NCBI GenBank assembly: GCA_013202595.1
Contig: JABMPV010000336.1
Coordinates: forward strand, 1-8,462
Length of the DNA: 8,462 bases
DNA from: a bacterium
GTDB taxonomy: Bacteria; Actinomycetota; Acidimicrobiia; Spongiisociales; UBA11373
Reading direction: 5' to 3'
Of the stretch, positions 1 to 5,929 are shown piece after piece (position 1 is the stretch's first letter; each line of letters starts with the position of its first letter). Position numbers and translations under genes: made by a program. A model generated the notes under the pieces. That model searched no databases and had not been told where the DNA came from. It saw only the letters and a program-made list of their open reading frames with translations.

Positions 1-106
1 CGGCATCGGCCATCCACCCGGCATGCCCGGCGATATCGACCACATCGGCCCACACCTCGCCGCGCGGTGCGGGGATCTCGATCGACACGATCACGGCATG
101 GGGCAT
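1..106 (-). CDS. SRPBCC-family protein, N-terminal fragment (partial, runs off left edge)
   Basis: Reading the minus strand from the ATG at 106-104 gives an open frame of 35 codons to the window edge. It begins MPHAVIVSIEIPAP and continues with RGEVWADVADIAGHAGWM. This pattern (beta strand, 'I.aP...VW..vaD...h..WM') is the usual N-terminus of SRPBCC/polyketide cyclase-like proteins, which fold into a helix-grip barrel that binds hydrophobic ligands. The frame stays open upstream to a GTG near 176, but ATG 106 is preferred because a TACGGT box lies exactly 6 nt before it, as at other starts here. No Shine-Dalgarno is visible. An internal GTG (VIVSIEI) is a further possible start. The gene is divergent from the alpha/beta hydrolase. 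The ligand and role cannot be read from this fragment, and the family call rests on 35 residues. Confidence 0.5.
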   Translation of the reverse strand, partial: MPHAVIVSIEIPAPRGEVWADVVDIAGHAGWMADA

Positions 107-112
107 GCCGGC

Positions 113-118
113 ACCGTA
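113..118 (-). promoter_or_regulatory. putative -10 box (TACGGT) of the SRPBCC gene
   Basis: On the minus strand TACGGT is followed by the 6-nt spacer GCCGGC and then the ATG at 106. This fits an actinobacterial TANNNT -10 element with transcription starting at or next to the start codon (leaderless mRNA). No convincing -35 hexamer is seen. It lies in the 61-bp region shared with the divergent hydrolase gene. Confidence 0.4.
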
Positions 119-152
119 TCCGGAGCGGTCATCAACTGGAAGCCACTGTCGG

Positions 153-158
153 TACCAT
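153..158 (+). promoter_or_regulatory. putative -10 box (TACCAT) of the alpha/beta hydrolase gene
   Basis: TACCAT lies 9 nt upstream of the ATG at 168, with no Shine-Dalgarno in between. A start site 7 nt past the hexamer would leave a leader of about 3 nt. The same hexamer precedes the minus-strand gene at 8346. No clear -35 is seen. Confidence 0.35.
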
Positions 159-167
159 CGGTCGATA

Positions 168-1358
168 ATGATCACCCGTCGGGCGCGGAATTGGCTGAAG
201 TGGGCGGCGACCATCGCTCTCACCGTCCTGGTGCTCGGCCTCGCCGCAGCAACCTGGTACTTCTCCGGCCTCATCGACGATGGTCTGCTCCAATCCGAGG
301 CGTGGGTGCCGGATAGGAACGTCGAGGTGTCTGCCATCGGGCCGACGTGGGTCTCTGTGTCCGTCACAGAGGATTCGATCGCTCCTGGCGTCTGGGGCAT
401 CGAGTGGGAGGGCGGCTACGCCGAGGTCGGCCCGATCCTGGCGCTGACCGCCGAGACTGTCGATCGCGAACTGATAGCCGTCGATGGGAACCTGGTCCCG
501 GGGACGATGGTCGCGTGGGATCCGTTTGCATTCCGCACCGATCCCGCAGACCGCGGCGTGGGCTACACGACCGTCGACGTGGCGGGGCCGTTGGGTGACT
601 ACCCGGCCTGGTACGTGCCCGGCGATGACGACACATGGGTCGTGTTCGTGCACGGCAAGGGGGCATCACCCCGTGAGGCCCTCCGCCTGCTGTCCTCGGT
701 GTCGCGTGCGGGGTACCCGACCCTTGTCATCACCTATCGCAACGACGAGGGTGCGCCTGCGACGTCCGATGGTCGTTACACCCTCGGCAACGATGAGTGG
801 GAGGACCTCGAAGCGGCCGTCGAGTATGCACTCGCCTCGGGGGCCCGGGATGTCGTCCTCGTCGGCTACAGCATGGGCGGGTCGATCACATCGACCTTCA
901 TGCGTGAGTCACGGTGGGCGCCCCGCGTCGTGGGCATGGTCATGGATGCGCCGCTCCTGAACGCAGGGGCTGCGGTCGACAACGACGCTGAGAGCCAGGG
1001 CATCCCGGGATTCCTGACCGGCTGGGCCAAAGCAATCACCGCGCTGCGGTGGGGCATCGACTGGGGGTATCTCGACCATCTCGGCCATACCGAGGAACTC
1101 GAAGGCCTTCCCATGCTCATCTTCCATGGCACGGCGGACTCGACGGTGCCGATCTGGACCTCCGATGCGTTCGCCGAGGCGCTCCCCGACGATGTGGAGT
1201 ACATCCGGGTGGATGGTGTCGAGCACGTGCGGGCGTGGAACCACGATCCGGGTGCCTACGAGCAGGCCGTTGCCGACTTCCTCGACGACATCGCCGCCGG
1301 CACTTCCGCGATCGAATTCGAGACGGGTGGGACCGATTCGGAGTCCGGCGGGTCCTGA
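168..1358 (+). CDS. membrane-anchored alpha/beta hydrolase
   Basis: This 396-residue protein belongs to the alpha/beta hydrolase fold and is probably a serine esterase, lipase-like or peptidase-like enzyme; its substrate is unknown. Residues about 10-32 form one hydrophobic helix after a basic start (MITRRARNWLKW), so the catalytic domain is likely tethered outside the membrane. A beta-rich stretch (about 45-155, with GVWGIEWEGGYAEVG) precedes the fold and is typical of an actinobacterial branch of YqkD/Bem46-like hydrolases. The oxyanion region is HGKG (H162). The nucleophile elbow is GYSMGG with Ser235. The acid is probably Asp324 in HGTADSTVP and the base His353 in VEHVRAWNHDP, so the triad looks complete. 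The frame is open back to an ATG at 105, but 168 puts the helix at the N-terminus and follows a -10-like box; the extra 21 residues look non-coding. It appears to be a single-gene unit, divergent from the SRPBCC gene. Confidence 0.88.
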   Translation: MITRRARNWLKWAATIALTVLVLGLAAATWYFSGLIDDGLLQSEAWVPDRNVEVSAIGPTWVSVSVTEDSIAPGVWGIEWEGGYAEVGPILALTAETVDRELIAVDGNLVPGTMVAWDPFAFRTDPADRGVGYTTVDVAGPLGDYPAWYVPGDDDTWVVFVHGKGASPREALRLLSSVSRAGYPTLVITYRNDEGAPATSDGRYTLGNDEWEDLEAAVEYALASGARDVVLVGYSMGGSITSTFMRESRWAPRVVGMVMDAPLLNAGAAVDNDAESQGIPGFLTGWAKAITALRWGIDWGYLDHLGHTEELEGLPMLIFHGTADSTVPIWTSDAFAEALPDDVEYIRVDGVEHVRAWNHDPGAYEQAVADFLDDIAAGTSAIEFETGGTDSESGGS

Positions 1359-1417
1359 TGGGTGCGACGCGGGCCTGGGTGGATCTGGCGATGCGTCGTG
1401 GCACCTCCGGCTCTCTC

Positions 1418-1423
1418 TAGGCT
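1418..1423 (+). promoter_or_regulatory. putative -10 box (TAGGCT) of the MFS transporter gene
   Basis: TAGGCT is separated by 6 nt (CGGTTC) from the GTG at 1430. The spacing is right for transcription to start on the G of the GTG start codon. There is no Shine-Dalgarno in the 71-bp gap, which supports leaderless translation. No good -35 hexamer is visible. Confidence 0.42.
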
Positions 1424-1429
1424 CGGTTC

Positions 1430-2632
1430 GTGATCAGCGACCCGAAACCCGGCATCCGCTGGTGGTCGGTCCTTCCTCTGTCCATCACGGTGATGTCCGC
1501 GTTCGGGATCATGTTCTACGGCTTCTCGGTGTACCTGACCGACGAGGCGGCAGGGTCCGAGTTCTCGACAACGGTGCTGTCGGTCGCCTACGGCGGCGCA
1601 GTCCTGGCAGGCGGTGTCCTGGCGATCCCGGTCGGGCGGTATGCAGATCGGCACGGAGTCAGATCGATTCTCGGGCTCGGGTCCGCCCTCGGTCTGCTCG
1701 GCCTGGCATGCTTCGCCGGGTCCCGCGAGCCGTGGCAGGTCATTGCGGTCTGGTGGCTGCTGATCGGCCCGGCGGGAGCGATGACCTTCTACGAGCCTGC
1801 ATTCGTCGCGGTCGATCAGTGGTGCACACCTGCGCAGCGGCCCAGGGCCCTGGCAGCCGTCACGGTCATCGGCGGCCTGGCCGGTGTGATCTTCATCCCG
1901 GGCACCGAGCGCCTGGTGGACATGGTCGGATGGCGGCAGACGGCTCTGATCCTCGGCGTGGTGCTGTTCACAATCGGCGGGAGCACCGCTCTGCTGGCGA
2001 TCCCGAGGCATGCGGTTGCCGATCCCCGGACTCGAGCAGGACCGGAGCCCATCCTGCTGCGGAGCCTGGCCCTCGACCGGAGGTTCCGGCTCTACACGCT
2101 GGCCATGATGCTCAGCTTCTCTGCTGCTCAGAGCGTCCTCTCCCATCGGGTGGCGCGCTTCGGTGAGGTCGGGTTCGCCATCGCCGGCGTTGCGGTCTGG
2201 GCGGCGATCGCGTCGGCGCTGAGTCTTCCCGGGCGCTGGCTGGCACCTCTCGTCGCCATGCGGCTGCGCGCAACCACAGTCCAGGCGGCGGCGATAGCCA
2301 TGGTGGCCCTGGCGACGTTCCTGATGGTGGATGGCGGAGCTCCGTGGCAGATGATCGGGCATTTCGTGCTGTTTGGTCTCGGCTTCGGAGCAATGCTCCC
2401 GCTCCGGGCCATGGTGATGGCGGACTGGTACTCCGGTTCGGAGTACGGGCGGATCATGGGGGCCCAGTGGACTGCCGTCGGCCTTGCGGGGGCCGCCGGG
2501 CCAATGATCGTCGGTGTGGTTCGCGATCGATCGGGCAGCTACGCGCTCCCGATGGCGATCCTGGGGCTCATCTATGCGATGGTCGTCGTCCTGGTGGTGC
2601 TGGCCGGGTCGGAGGGCCGGAAGGTGTCGTAG
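1430..2632 (+). CDS. major facilitator superfamily (MFS) transporter
   Basis: The 400-residue protein is strongly hydrophobic, with about 12 predicted transmembrane helices in two halves joined by a charged loop (about residues 190-222). This is the standard size and layout of an MFS secondary transporter in the cytoplasmic membrane. The loop between helices 2 and 3 reads GRYADRHGVRSIL (69-81) and matches MFS motif A (G-x-x-x-D-R/K-x-G-x-R/K). The second half has the weaker counterpart GRWLAPLVAMRLR. The substrate cannot be assigned; no drug-efflux or sugar-specific motif was recognised. The GTG start at 1430 is chosen because it begins with a short hydrophilic N-terminus before helix 1 (about 12-35) and follows a TAGGCT box by 6 nt. 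The gene is 71 bp after the hydrolase and 101 bp before the desulfurase, so it may be transcribed alone. Confidence 0.9.
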   Translation: MISDPKPGIRWWSVLPLSITVMSAFGIMFYGFSVYLTDEAAGSEFSTTVLSVAYGGAVLAGGVLAIPVGRYADRHGVRSILGLGSALGLLGLACFAGSREPWQVIAVWWLLIGPAGAMTFYEPAFVAVDQWCTPAQRPRALAAVTVIGGLAGVIFIPGTERLVDMVGWRQTALILGVVLFTIGGSTALLAIPRHAVADPRTRAGPEPILLRSLALDRRFRLYTLAMMLSFSAAQSVLSHRVARFGEVGFAIAGVAVWAAIASALSLPGRWLAPLVAMRLRATTVQAAAIAMVALATFLMVDGGAPWQMIGHFVLFGLGFGAMLPLRAMVMADWYSGSEYGRIMGAQWTAVGLAGAAGPMIVGVVRDRSGSYALPMAILGLIYAMVVVLVVLAGSEGRKVS

Positions 2633-2653
2633 ACCGGGGTCCCGAATCGGCCC

Positions 2654-2670
2654 GGGCGGCCCTCCCGCCC
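2654..2670 (+). terminator. weak GC hairpin after the MFS gene
   Basis: GGGCGG (2654-2659) can pair with CCGCCC (2665-2670) across a 5-nt loop, 21 bp after the MFS stop codon. There is no following T tract, so it is not a classic intrinsic terminator, though actinobacterial terminators often lack one. The rest of the 101-bp gap (2633-2733) holds only the TACGCT box before the desulfurase. Confidence 0.22.
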
Positions 2671-2715
2671 CTCAAGCAGATGGCCGCCGCCCATCCTCTG
2701 CCGCGTCGGCCTCGC

Positions 2716-2721
2716 TACGCT
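2716..2721 (+). promoter_or_regulatory. putative -10 box (TACGCT) of the desulfurase-mnmA-ligA operon
   Basis: TACGCT lies 12 nt upstream of the ATG at 2734. A start 7 nt past the box would give a leader of about 6 nt. No Shine-Dalgarno precedes the ATG. The longer spacing makes this the least certain of the five similar boxes, but it is the only promoter-like site seen for the four-gene run. Confidence 0.3.
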
Positions 2722-2733
2722 CGCCCGGGCCTG

Positions 2734-3870
2734 ATGTTGTACCTCGATCACGCCGCCACGACACCGATCCGGCCCGAGACGCGGGTGGCCATGGAGCCCT
2801 TCCTGGCCGACGGTCACGGGAATCCCGGAGGCATGCACGCGGTCGCCCGGGCGGCCAAGAGTGCCCTCGAGGACGCCCGTGAGCGGGTCGCAGCGGCCAT
2901 CGGCGCGCGCCATCCGCTCGAGGTGGTCTTCACCGGCGGCGGCACCGAATCGGACAACCTGGCTGTCGCCGGGGCGGCTCTCGGCGCCGGGCGCCGGGGT
3001 GGTGTCGTCTTCAGCGCCATCGAGCACGAGGCAGTGCGCGAGACGGCGGGCTTCCTCGGGCGCCTGGGATGCCCGGTCGTCGAGGTCCCCGTCGACTCCG
3101 ACGGCCTGGTCGACCCCGATCGGGTCGCCGCGTCATGCGACCGGGACACCGCGGTGGTGTCCGTCATGGCGGCCAACAACGAGGTGGGCGTCATCCAACC
3201 GGTGGCGGAGATCGCGGCAGCCGTGCGGGAGATGTCCCCGTCGATCTCCGTCCACAGCGATGCCGTGCAGGCACTGGTCTCGGAGCCGGTCTCGATTGAC
3301 GACCTCGGCGTCGACATGCTCACCATCTCGGGACACAAGCTGGGAGGCCCCCCCGGAGTGGGGGCTCTGTGGGTCCGCGACGGATTGGTGCTCGAACCGG
3401 TTCTCCATGGTGGGGGACAGGAGGGCGGCAGGAGGAGCGGGACTCCGGCGGTGGCGCCGATCGTGGGACTGGCGGCCGCGGTCGAGGCGGCCGTCGCCGA
3501 TCGGGCCCGGTTCAGGCGAGATGTGGCCGCCGCGAGGGACGGATTCGAGCAGGCGCTGGCCGGCCTGGTCCCCGATGCAATAGTCACTGCATCGACTGTT
3601 GGGCGATTGGTCCAACACAGCCACATCCGGGTGCCGGGCGTCCTCGCCGAGAACCTGCTGATCAACCTCGATCAGCAGGGATTGGCGGCCGCTGCGGGAT
3701 CGGCATGTCACAGCGGTGCGGTGCAGGCGTCTCCCGTGCTTCGTGCAATGGGATGGGACGACAGGGCCGCCCGTGAGTGCGTCCGCTTCACCTTTGGCTG
3801 GACCAGTGATCCCGGCGACGGCGCCCGGGCCGCCGCACGCCTCGTCCGGGCTCTGGACGGGCTGCGATGA
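2734..3870 (+). CDS. iscS: cysteine desulfurase (IscS/NifS family, class V aminotransferase fold)
   Basis: This PLP enzyme converts L-cysteine to L-alanine and holds the sulfur as a cysteine persulfide for donation to acceptors such as MnmA. The 378 residues start with the typical YLDHAATTP. Visible PLP-site features are GGTESDN near residue 70, His98 in IEHEAV (ring stacking), AANNEVG, Asp176 in HSDAVQ (contacts the pyridine nitrogen) and Lys202 in SGHKLGGP (Schiff base). The persulfide Cys325 sits in GSACHSG, the short active-site loop of group I desulfurases. GGGQEGGRRSGT and VRFTFG are further family motifs. The stop overlaps the mnmA start in ATGA, so the two are translationally coupled. 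This adjacency resembles the Bacillus YrvO-MnmA pair and mycobacterial iscS-trmU. No IscU or Suf gene is seen here, so a role in Fe-S assembly is possible but not shown. The symbol is assigned by family, and a YrvO-type dedicated role is equally possible. Confidence 0.93.
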   Translation: MLYLDHAATTPIRPETRVAMEPFLADGHGNPGGMHAVARAAKSALEDARERVAAAIGARHPLEVVFTGGGTESDNLAVAGAALGAGRRGGVVFSAIEHEAVRETAGFLGRLGCPVVEVPVDSDGLVDPDRVAASCDRDTAVVSVMAANNEVGVIQPVAEIAAAVREMSPSISVHSDAVQALVSEPVSIDDLGVDMLTISGHKLGGPPGVGALWVRDGLVLEPVLHGGGQEGGRRSGTPAVAPIVGLAAAVEAAVADRARFRRDVAAARDGFEQALAGLVPDAIVTASTVGRLVQHSHIRVPGVLAENLLINLDQQGLAAAAGSACHSGAVQASPVLRAMGWDDRAARECVRFTFGWTSDPGDGARAAARLVRALDGLR

Positions 3871-5018
3871 AAGCCCTCGTGGCGATGTCGGGGGGCGTCG
3901 ACAGCAGTGTGGCCGCAGCCATGGCGCTCGATGAAGGCTGGGATCTCGTCGGGATCACCCTCAAACAGTGGGTGGGCGACGATGGCAGCCTCCCCATCAC
4001 CGGGTGCTGCACGCTGGCCGACGCCGAAGACGCCAGGCGTGCGGCAGCAACGCTCGGAATACCTCACTATGTCCTCGATTTCACAGAGGAGTTCGCCGAA
4101 CGGGTCGTCGACCCGTTTCTGGACGCCTACGCCGGGGGGCTGACACCCAACCCGTGCGTCGCCTGCAACCGTGACGTCCGTTTCGGGGCGCTCGTGGACC
4201 GGGCCGACGCTCTCGGGTGCGATGTCGTCGTCACCGGCCATCACGCCAGAGTGCGGGACGGTGACTCCGGACCGAGGCTGTTGCGGGCCACAGACCGCTC
4301 CAAGGACCAGTCGTACGTGCTGCATGCCATCGGGTCCGATGCACTGCGCAGGGCGCGGTTCCCCGTGGGGGAGATCACCAAGGGCGAGGTCCGCCGGCGC
4401 GCCGCCGACCTCGGGATGCGCGTGGCCGACAAGCCCGACAGCCAGGATCTGTGCTTTCTCGGAGGATCGGGGCCGAGGGACTTCTTGAAGACGCACGCTC
4501 CGGATGCGATGCGGCCGGGCAATTTCGTGGATGTCGATGGGGCGGTTCTCGGCAGCCACGACGGAGCCGCCGGTTTCACCATCGGCCAGCGCCGGGGCCT
4601 CGGGGTGGCCGTGGGCGAGCCGAGGTATGTGGTGTCGGTGGACACCGGGGAGTCCACCGTCGTCCTCGGCCGTCGGGAAGACCTTCTTGCCTCGGGGTGC
4701 ACCGTCACCGGTGTCGGCCTGATCGCTCCCATGGAGGGGCCGATCGAGGGGAGTGTGCAGGTGCGATACCGCTCCGAGGCCGCACCTGCGCTGGTGACCC
4801 CGGCCGGAGACGGGGGCTGGGTCGTGGAATTCACCGACCCGGTCGAAGCCGTCACGCCCGGTCAGGCCGCCGTGCTCTATCGAGGCGACGAGGTCATCGG
4901 TGGTGGGACGATCGACCGGGTAGCCGGGTCGATTTCCCGGGCAACCGGGACGATTTCCCGGGTAGCCGGGTCGATTTCCCGGGTAGCCGGGTCGATTTCC
5001 CGGGTCGACGGCGCATGA
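3867..5018 (+). CDS. mnmA: tRNA-specific 2-thiouridylase MnmA
   Basis: MnmA activates U34 of tRNA(Lys), tRNA(Glu) and tRNA(Gln) with ATP and inserts sulfur to form 2-thiouridine. The 383-residue protein opens with the PP-loop SGGVDSS (8-14). The catalytic Cys97 lies in NPCVACN and the second, persulfide-forming Cys196 in DSQDLCFLGG. KDQSYVL, TIGQRRGLGV and the C-terminal beta-barrel segment ending YRGDEVIGGGTI are all family-typical. The usual protein ends about there; this one continues for about 30 residues made of a 7-residue tandem repeat (RVAGSIS-like), an odd extension. Sulfur probably comes from the desulfurase encoded immediately upstream, whose stop codon overlaps this ATG. The stop in turn overlaps the next start as ATGA. 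No Shine-Dalgarno is evident, so translation likely depends on coupling. Confidence 0.95.
   Translation: MKALVAMSGGVDSSVAAAMALDEGWDLVGITLKQWVGDDGSLPITGCCTLADAEDARRAAATLGIPHYVLDFTEEFAERVVDPFLDAYAGGLTPNPCVACNRDVRFGALVDRADALGCDVVVTGHHARVRDGDSGPRLLRATDRSKDQSYVLHAIGSDALRRARFPVGEITKGEVRRRAADLGMRVADKPDSQDLCFLGGSGPRDFLKTHAPDAMRPGNFVDVDGAVLGSHDGAAGFTIGQRRGLGVAVGEPRYVVSVDTGESTVVLGRREDLLASGCTVTGVGLIAPMEGPIEGSVQVRYRSEAAPALVTPAGDGGWVVEFTDPVEAVTPGQAAVLYRGDEVIGGGTIDRVAGSISRATGTISRVAGSISRVAGSISRVDGA
4905..5006 (+). repeat. 21-bp in-frame tandem repeat at the 3' end of mnmA
   Basis: Four full 21-bp units run from 4917 to 5000, flanked by a partial copy before (4905-4916, encoding GTID) and after (5001-5006). 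Units 1, 3 and 4 are identical and encode RVAGSIS; unit 2 (4938-4958) differs at three bases and encodes RATGTIS. Each junction carries TTTCCCGGG. Because 21 is divisible by 3, gain or loss of units keeps the mnmA frame and the overlap with the next gene. The complementary strand would encode a Pro/Gly-rich repeat, but that frame is a shadow. Confidence 0.95.
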
Positions 5019-5929
5019 CATCCCGTTTGACCGGGACGGGCGCCCTTCCCTACGACGACCCCGCAGAAGCGGCAGCCTTTGTGAAGGCGGCGGCCGGTGT
5101 TCCCTTCCTGCCGGCCCTCCCCAATCGGCACCCCGAAGAGGGGCAGATCGCTCGCTGGGGCGATGGGCTCTGCGGGTGCGGCGTCGACGACACAGGATCC
5201 GCACTCACCTATGGCATCGGCGCCGGGCCTCGCGGTGAGGCGCACGCCGGGGCCAGAGCAGTCCTCCTCTCACTCGACCGTGATACGCCACTGGTGGTCA
5301 CCAGCGCCACGGGGCCGATCACCCTGGCTGCGGCGATGGTGGCCGGAGGGCACCCCGGGGGACGAAGTCTGTGGGACGGGGTGGCTACAGGCCTGATCGC
5401 ACGAATCGGTGAGCATGTCGAGGAGATCGCATTGCATCTTCCCGGGTCGGAGATCGTGGTGATGATCGACGAGCCGACTCTCGGCACATTCGGCACTCCG
5501 GATGACGATGCGCTCGGAGCGCTCGATGCAGTCATGGGAGCGGTGCCGGTGGGGACGGGAATCTCGTGCTGCGGCGAGGCCGACTGGGGGACGATCGCCC
5601 GACTGGAACCTTCGTGGCTGACCATCGACACGAACTCGATCGGGCTCGACTTCAACGACGCTGCCTCTGATCTCGCGAGGATCGTGTCGGTCGGCACTCG
5701 TATCATTTGGGCTGCCGTGCCGGCCGTTGCCCCACCTTTGCCGTCAGTGCCTGAGCTCGTAGCCCGGATTCGCAGAGCCGAGGGCCTGCTCGTGCTGGCC
5801 GGAGCGGACATCAGACGCCTGGATCGAGCCCTGGTGGGCCCGGGGTGCGGTCTGGAGGCGCTCACCGTCGACCAGGCAGATGCCGTCGTCGAGCGCGCGG
5901 CGGAGGTCGTGGAGGCGCTCGATGCCTGA
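5015..5929 (+). CDS. cobalamin-independent methionine synthase (MetE C-domain)-like protein
   Basis: The 304-residue product resembles the C-terminal barrel of MetE (UROD/MetE-like superfamily) and the conserved actinobacterial protein next to ligA (Rv3015c type). Family-like features are TGTGALPYDDPAEAA at the start, MIDEPTLG (Asp152, Glu153; substrate-side DEP motif), ISCCGEADW (183-191), WLTIDTNS (Asp205) and GPGCGLEAL (Cys278). MetE binds catalytic zinc through His-x-Cys, a Glu and a later Cys. Here Ser184 occupies the place expected for the His, Asp205 that for the Glu, while Cys186 and Cys278 remain. Methionine synthesis is therefore doubtful, and the true reaction of this family branch is not known to me. 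The ATG at 5015 overlaps the mnmA stop in ATGA and lacks a Shine-Dalgarno. The frame is open upstream to 4451, but that region is mnmA. The end overlaps ligA by 8 bp. Confidence 0.82.
   Translation: MTSRLTGTGALPYDDPAEAAAFVKAAAGVPFLPALPNRHPEEGQIARWGDGLCGCGVDDTGSALTYGIGAGPRGEAHAGARAVLLSLDRDTPLVVTSATGPITLAAAMVAGGHPGGRSLWDGVATGLIARIGEHVEEIALHLPGSEIVVMIDEPTLGTFGTPDDDALGALDAVMGAVPVGTGISCCGEADWGTIARLEPSWLTIDTNSIGLDFNDAASDLARIVSVGTRIIWAAVPAVAPPLPSVPELVARIRRAEGLLVLAGADIRRLDRALVGPGCGLEALTVDQADAVVERAAEVVEALDA
5911..5915 (+). promoter_or_regulatory. Shine-Dalgarno GGAGG of ligA
   Basis: GGAGG ends 6 nt before the ATG at 5922, ideal spacing, and lies inside the 3' end of the MetE-like gene. It fixes the ligA start at 5922 although the frame is open further upstream to 5880. 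It is the one clear Shine-Dalgarno I found at a gene start in this window. Confidence 0.7.

Noticed and set aside
105..167. Upstream ATG at 105 for the alpha/beta hydrolase
   Set aside because: It would add 21 polar residues before the membrane helix and overlap the divergent SRPBCC start; the ATG at 168 gives a normal N-in anchor.
1256..2362. Minus-strand open frame of 368 codons opposite the MFS gene
   Set aside because: The product is rich in R, H, Q, P and D without any recognisable domain, and the plus strand encodes a clear 12-helix transporter.
2344..2733. Upstream extension of the desulfurase frame to an ATG at 2344
   Set aside because: The extension overlaps the MFS 3' end in another frame; the family start MLYLDHAATTP begins at 2734.
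4905..5006. Short repeats at 4905-5006 as a CRISPR array
   Set aside because: Units are contiguous 21-bp tandem copies without spacers and lie in the mnmA reading frame.
3708..5204. Long minus-strand open frame (498 codons) with a Pro/Gly/Asn/Arg-rich repeat opposite the mnmA tail
   Set aside because: It lies antisense to desulfurase, mnmA and MetE-like genes whose products carry full sets of family motifs; high GC produces such shadow frames, and the repeat is just the reverse complement of the 21-bp mnmA repeat.
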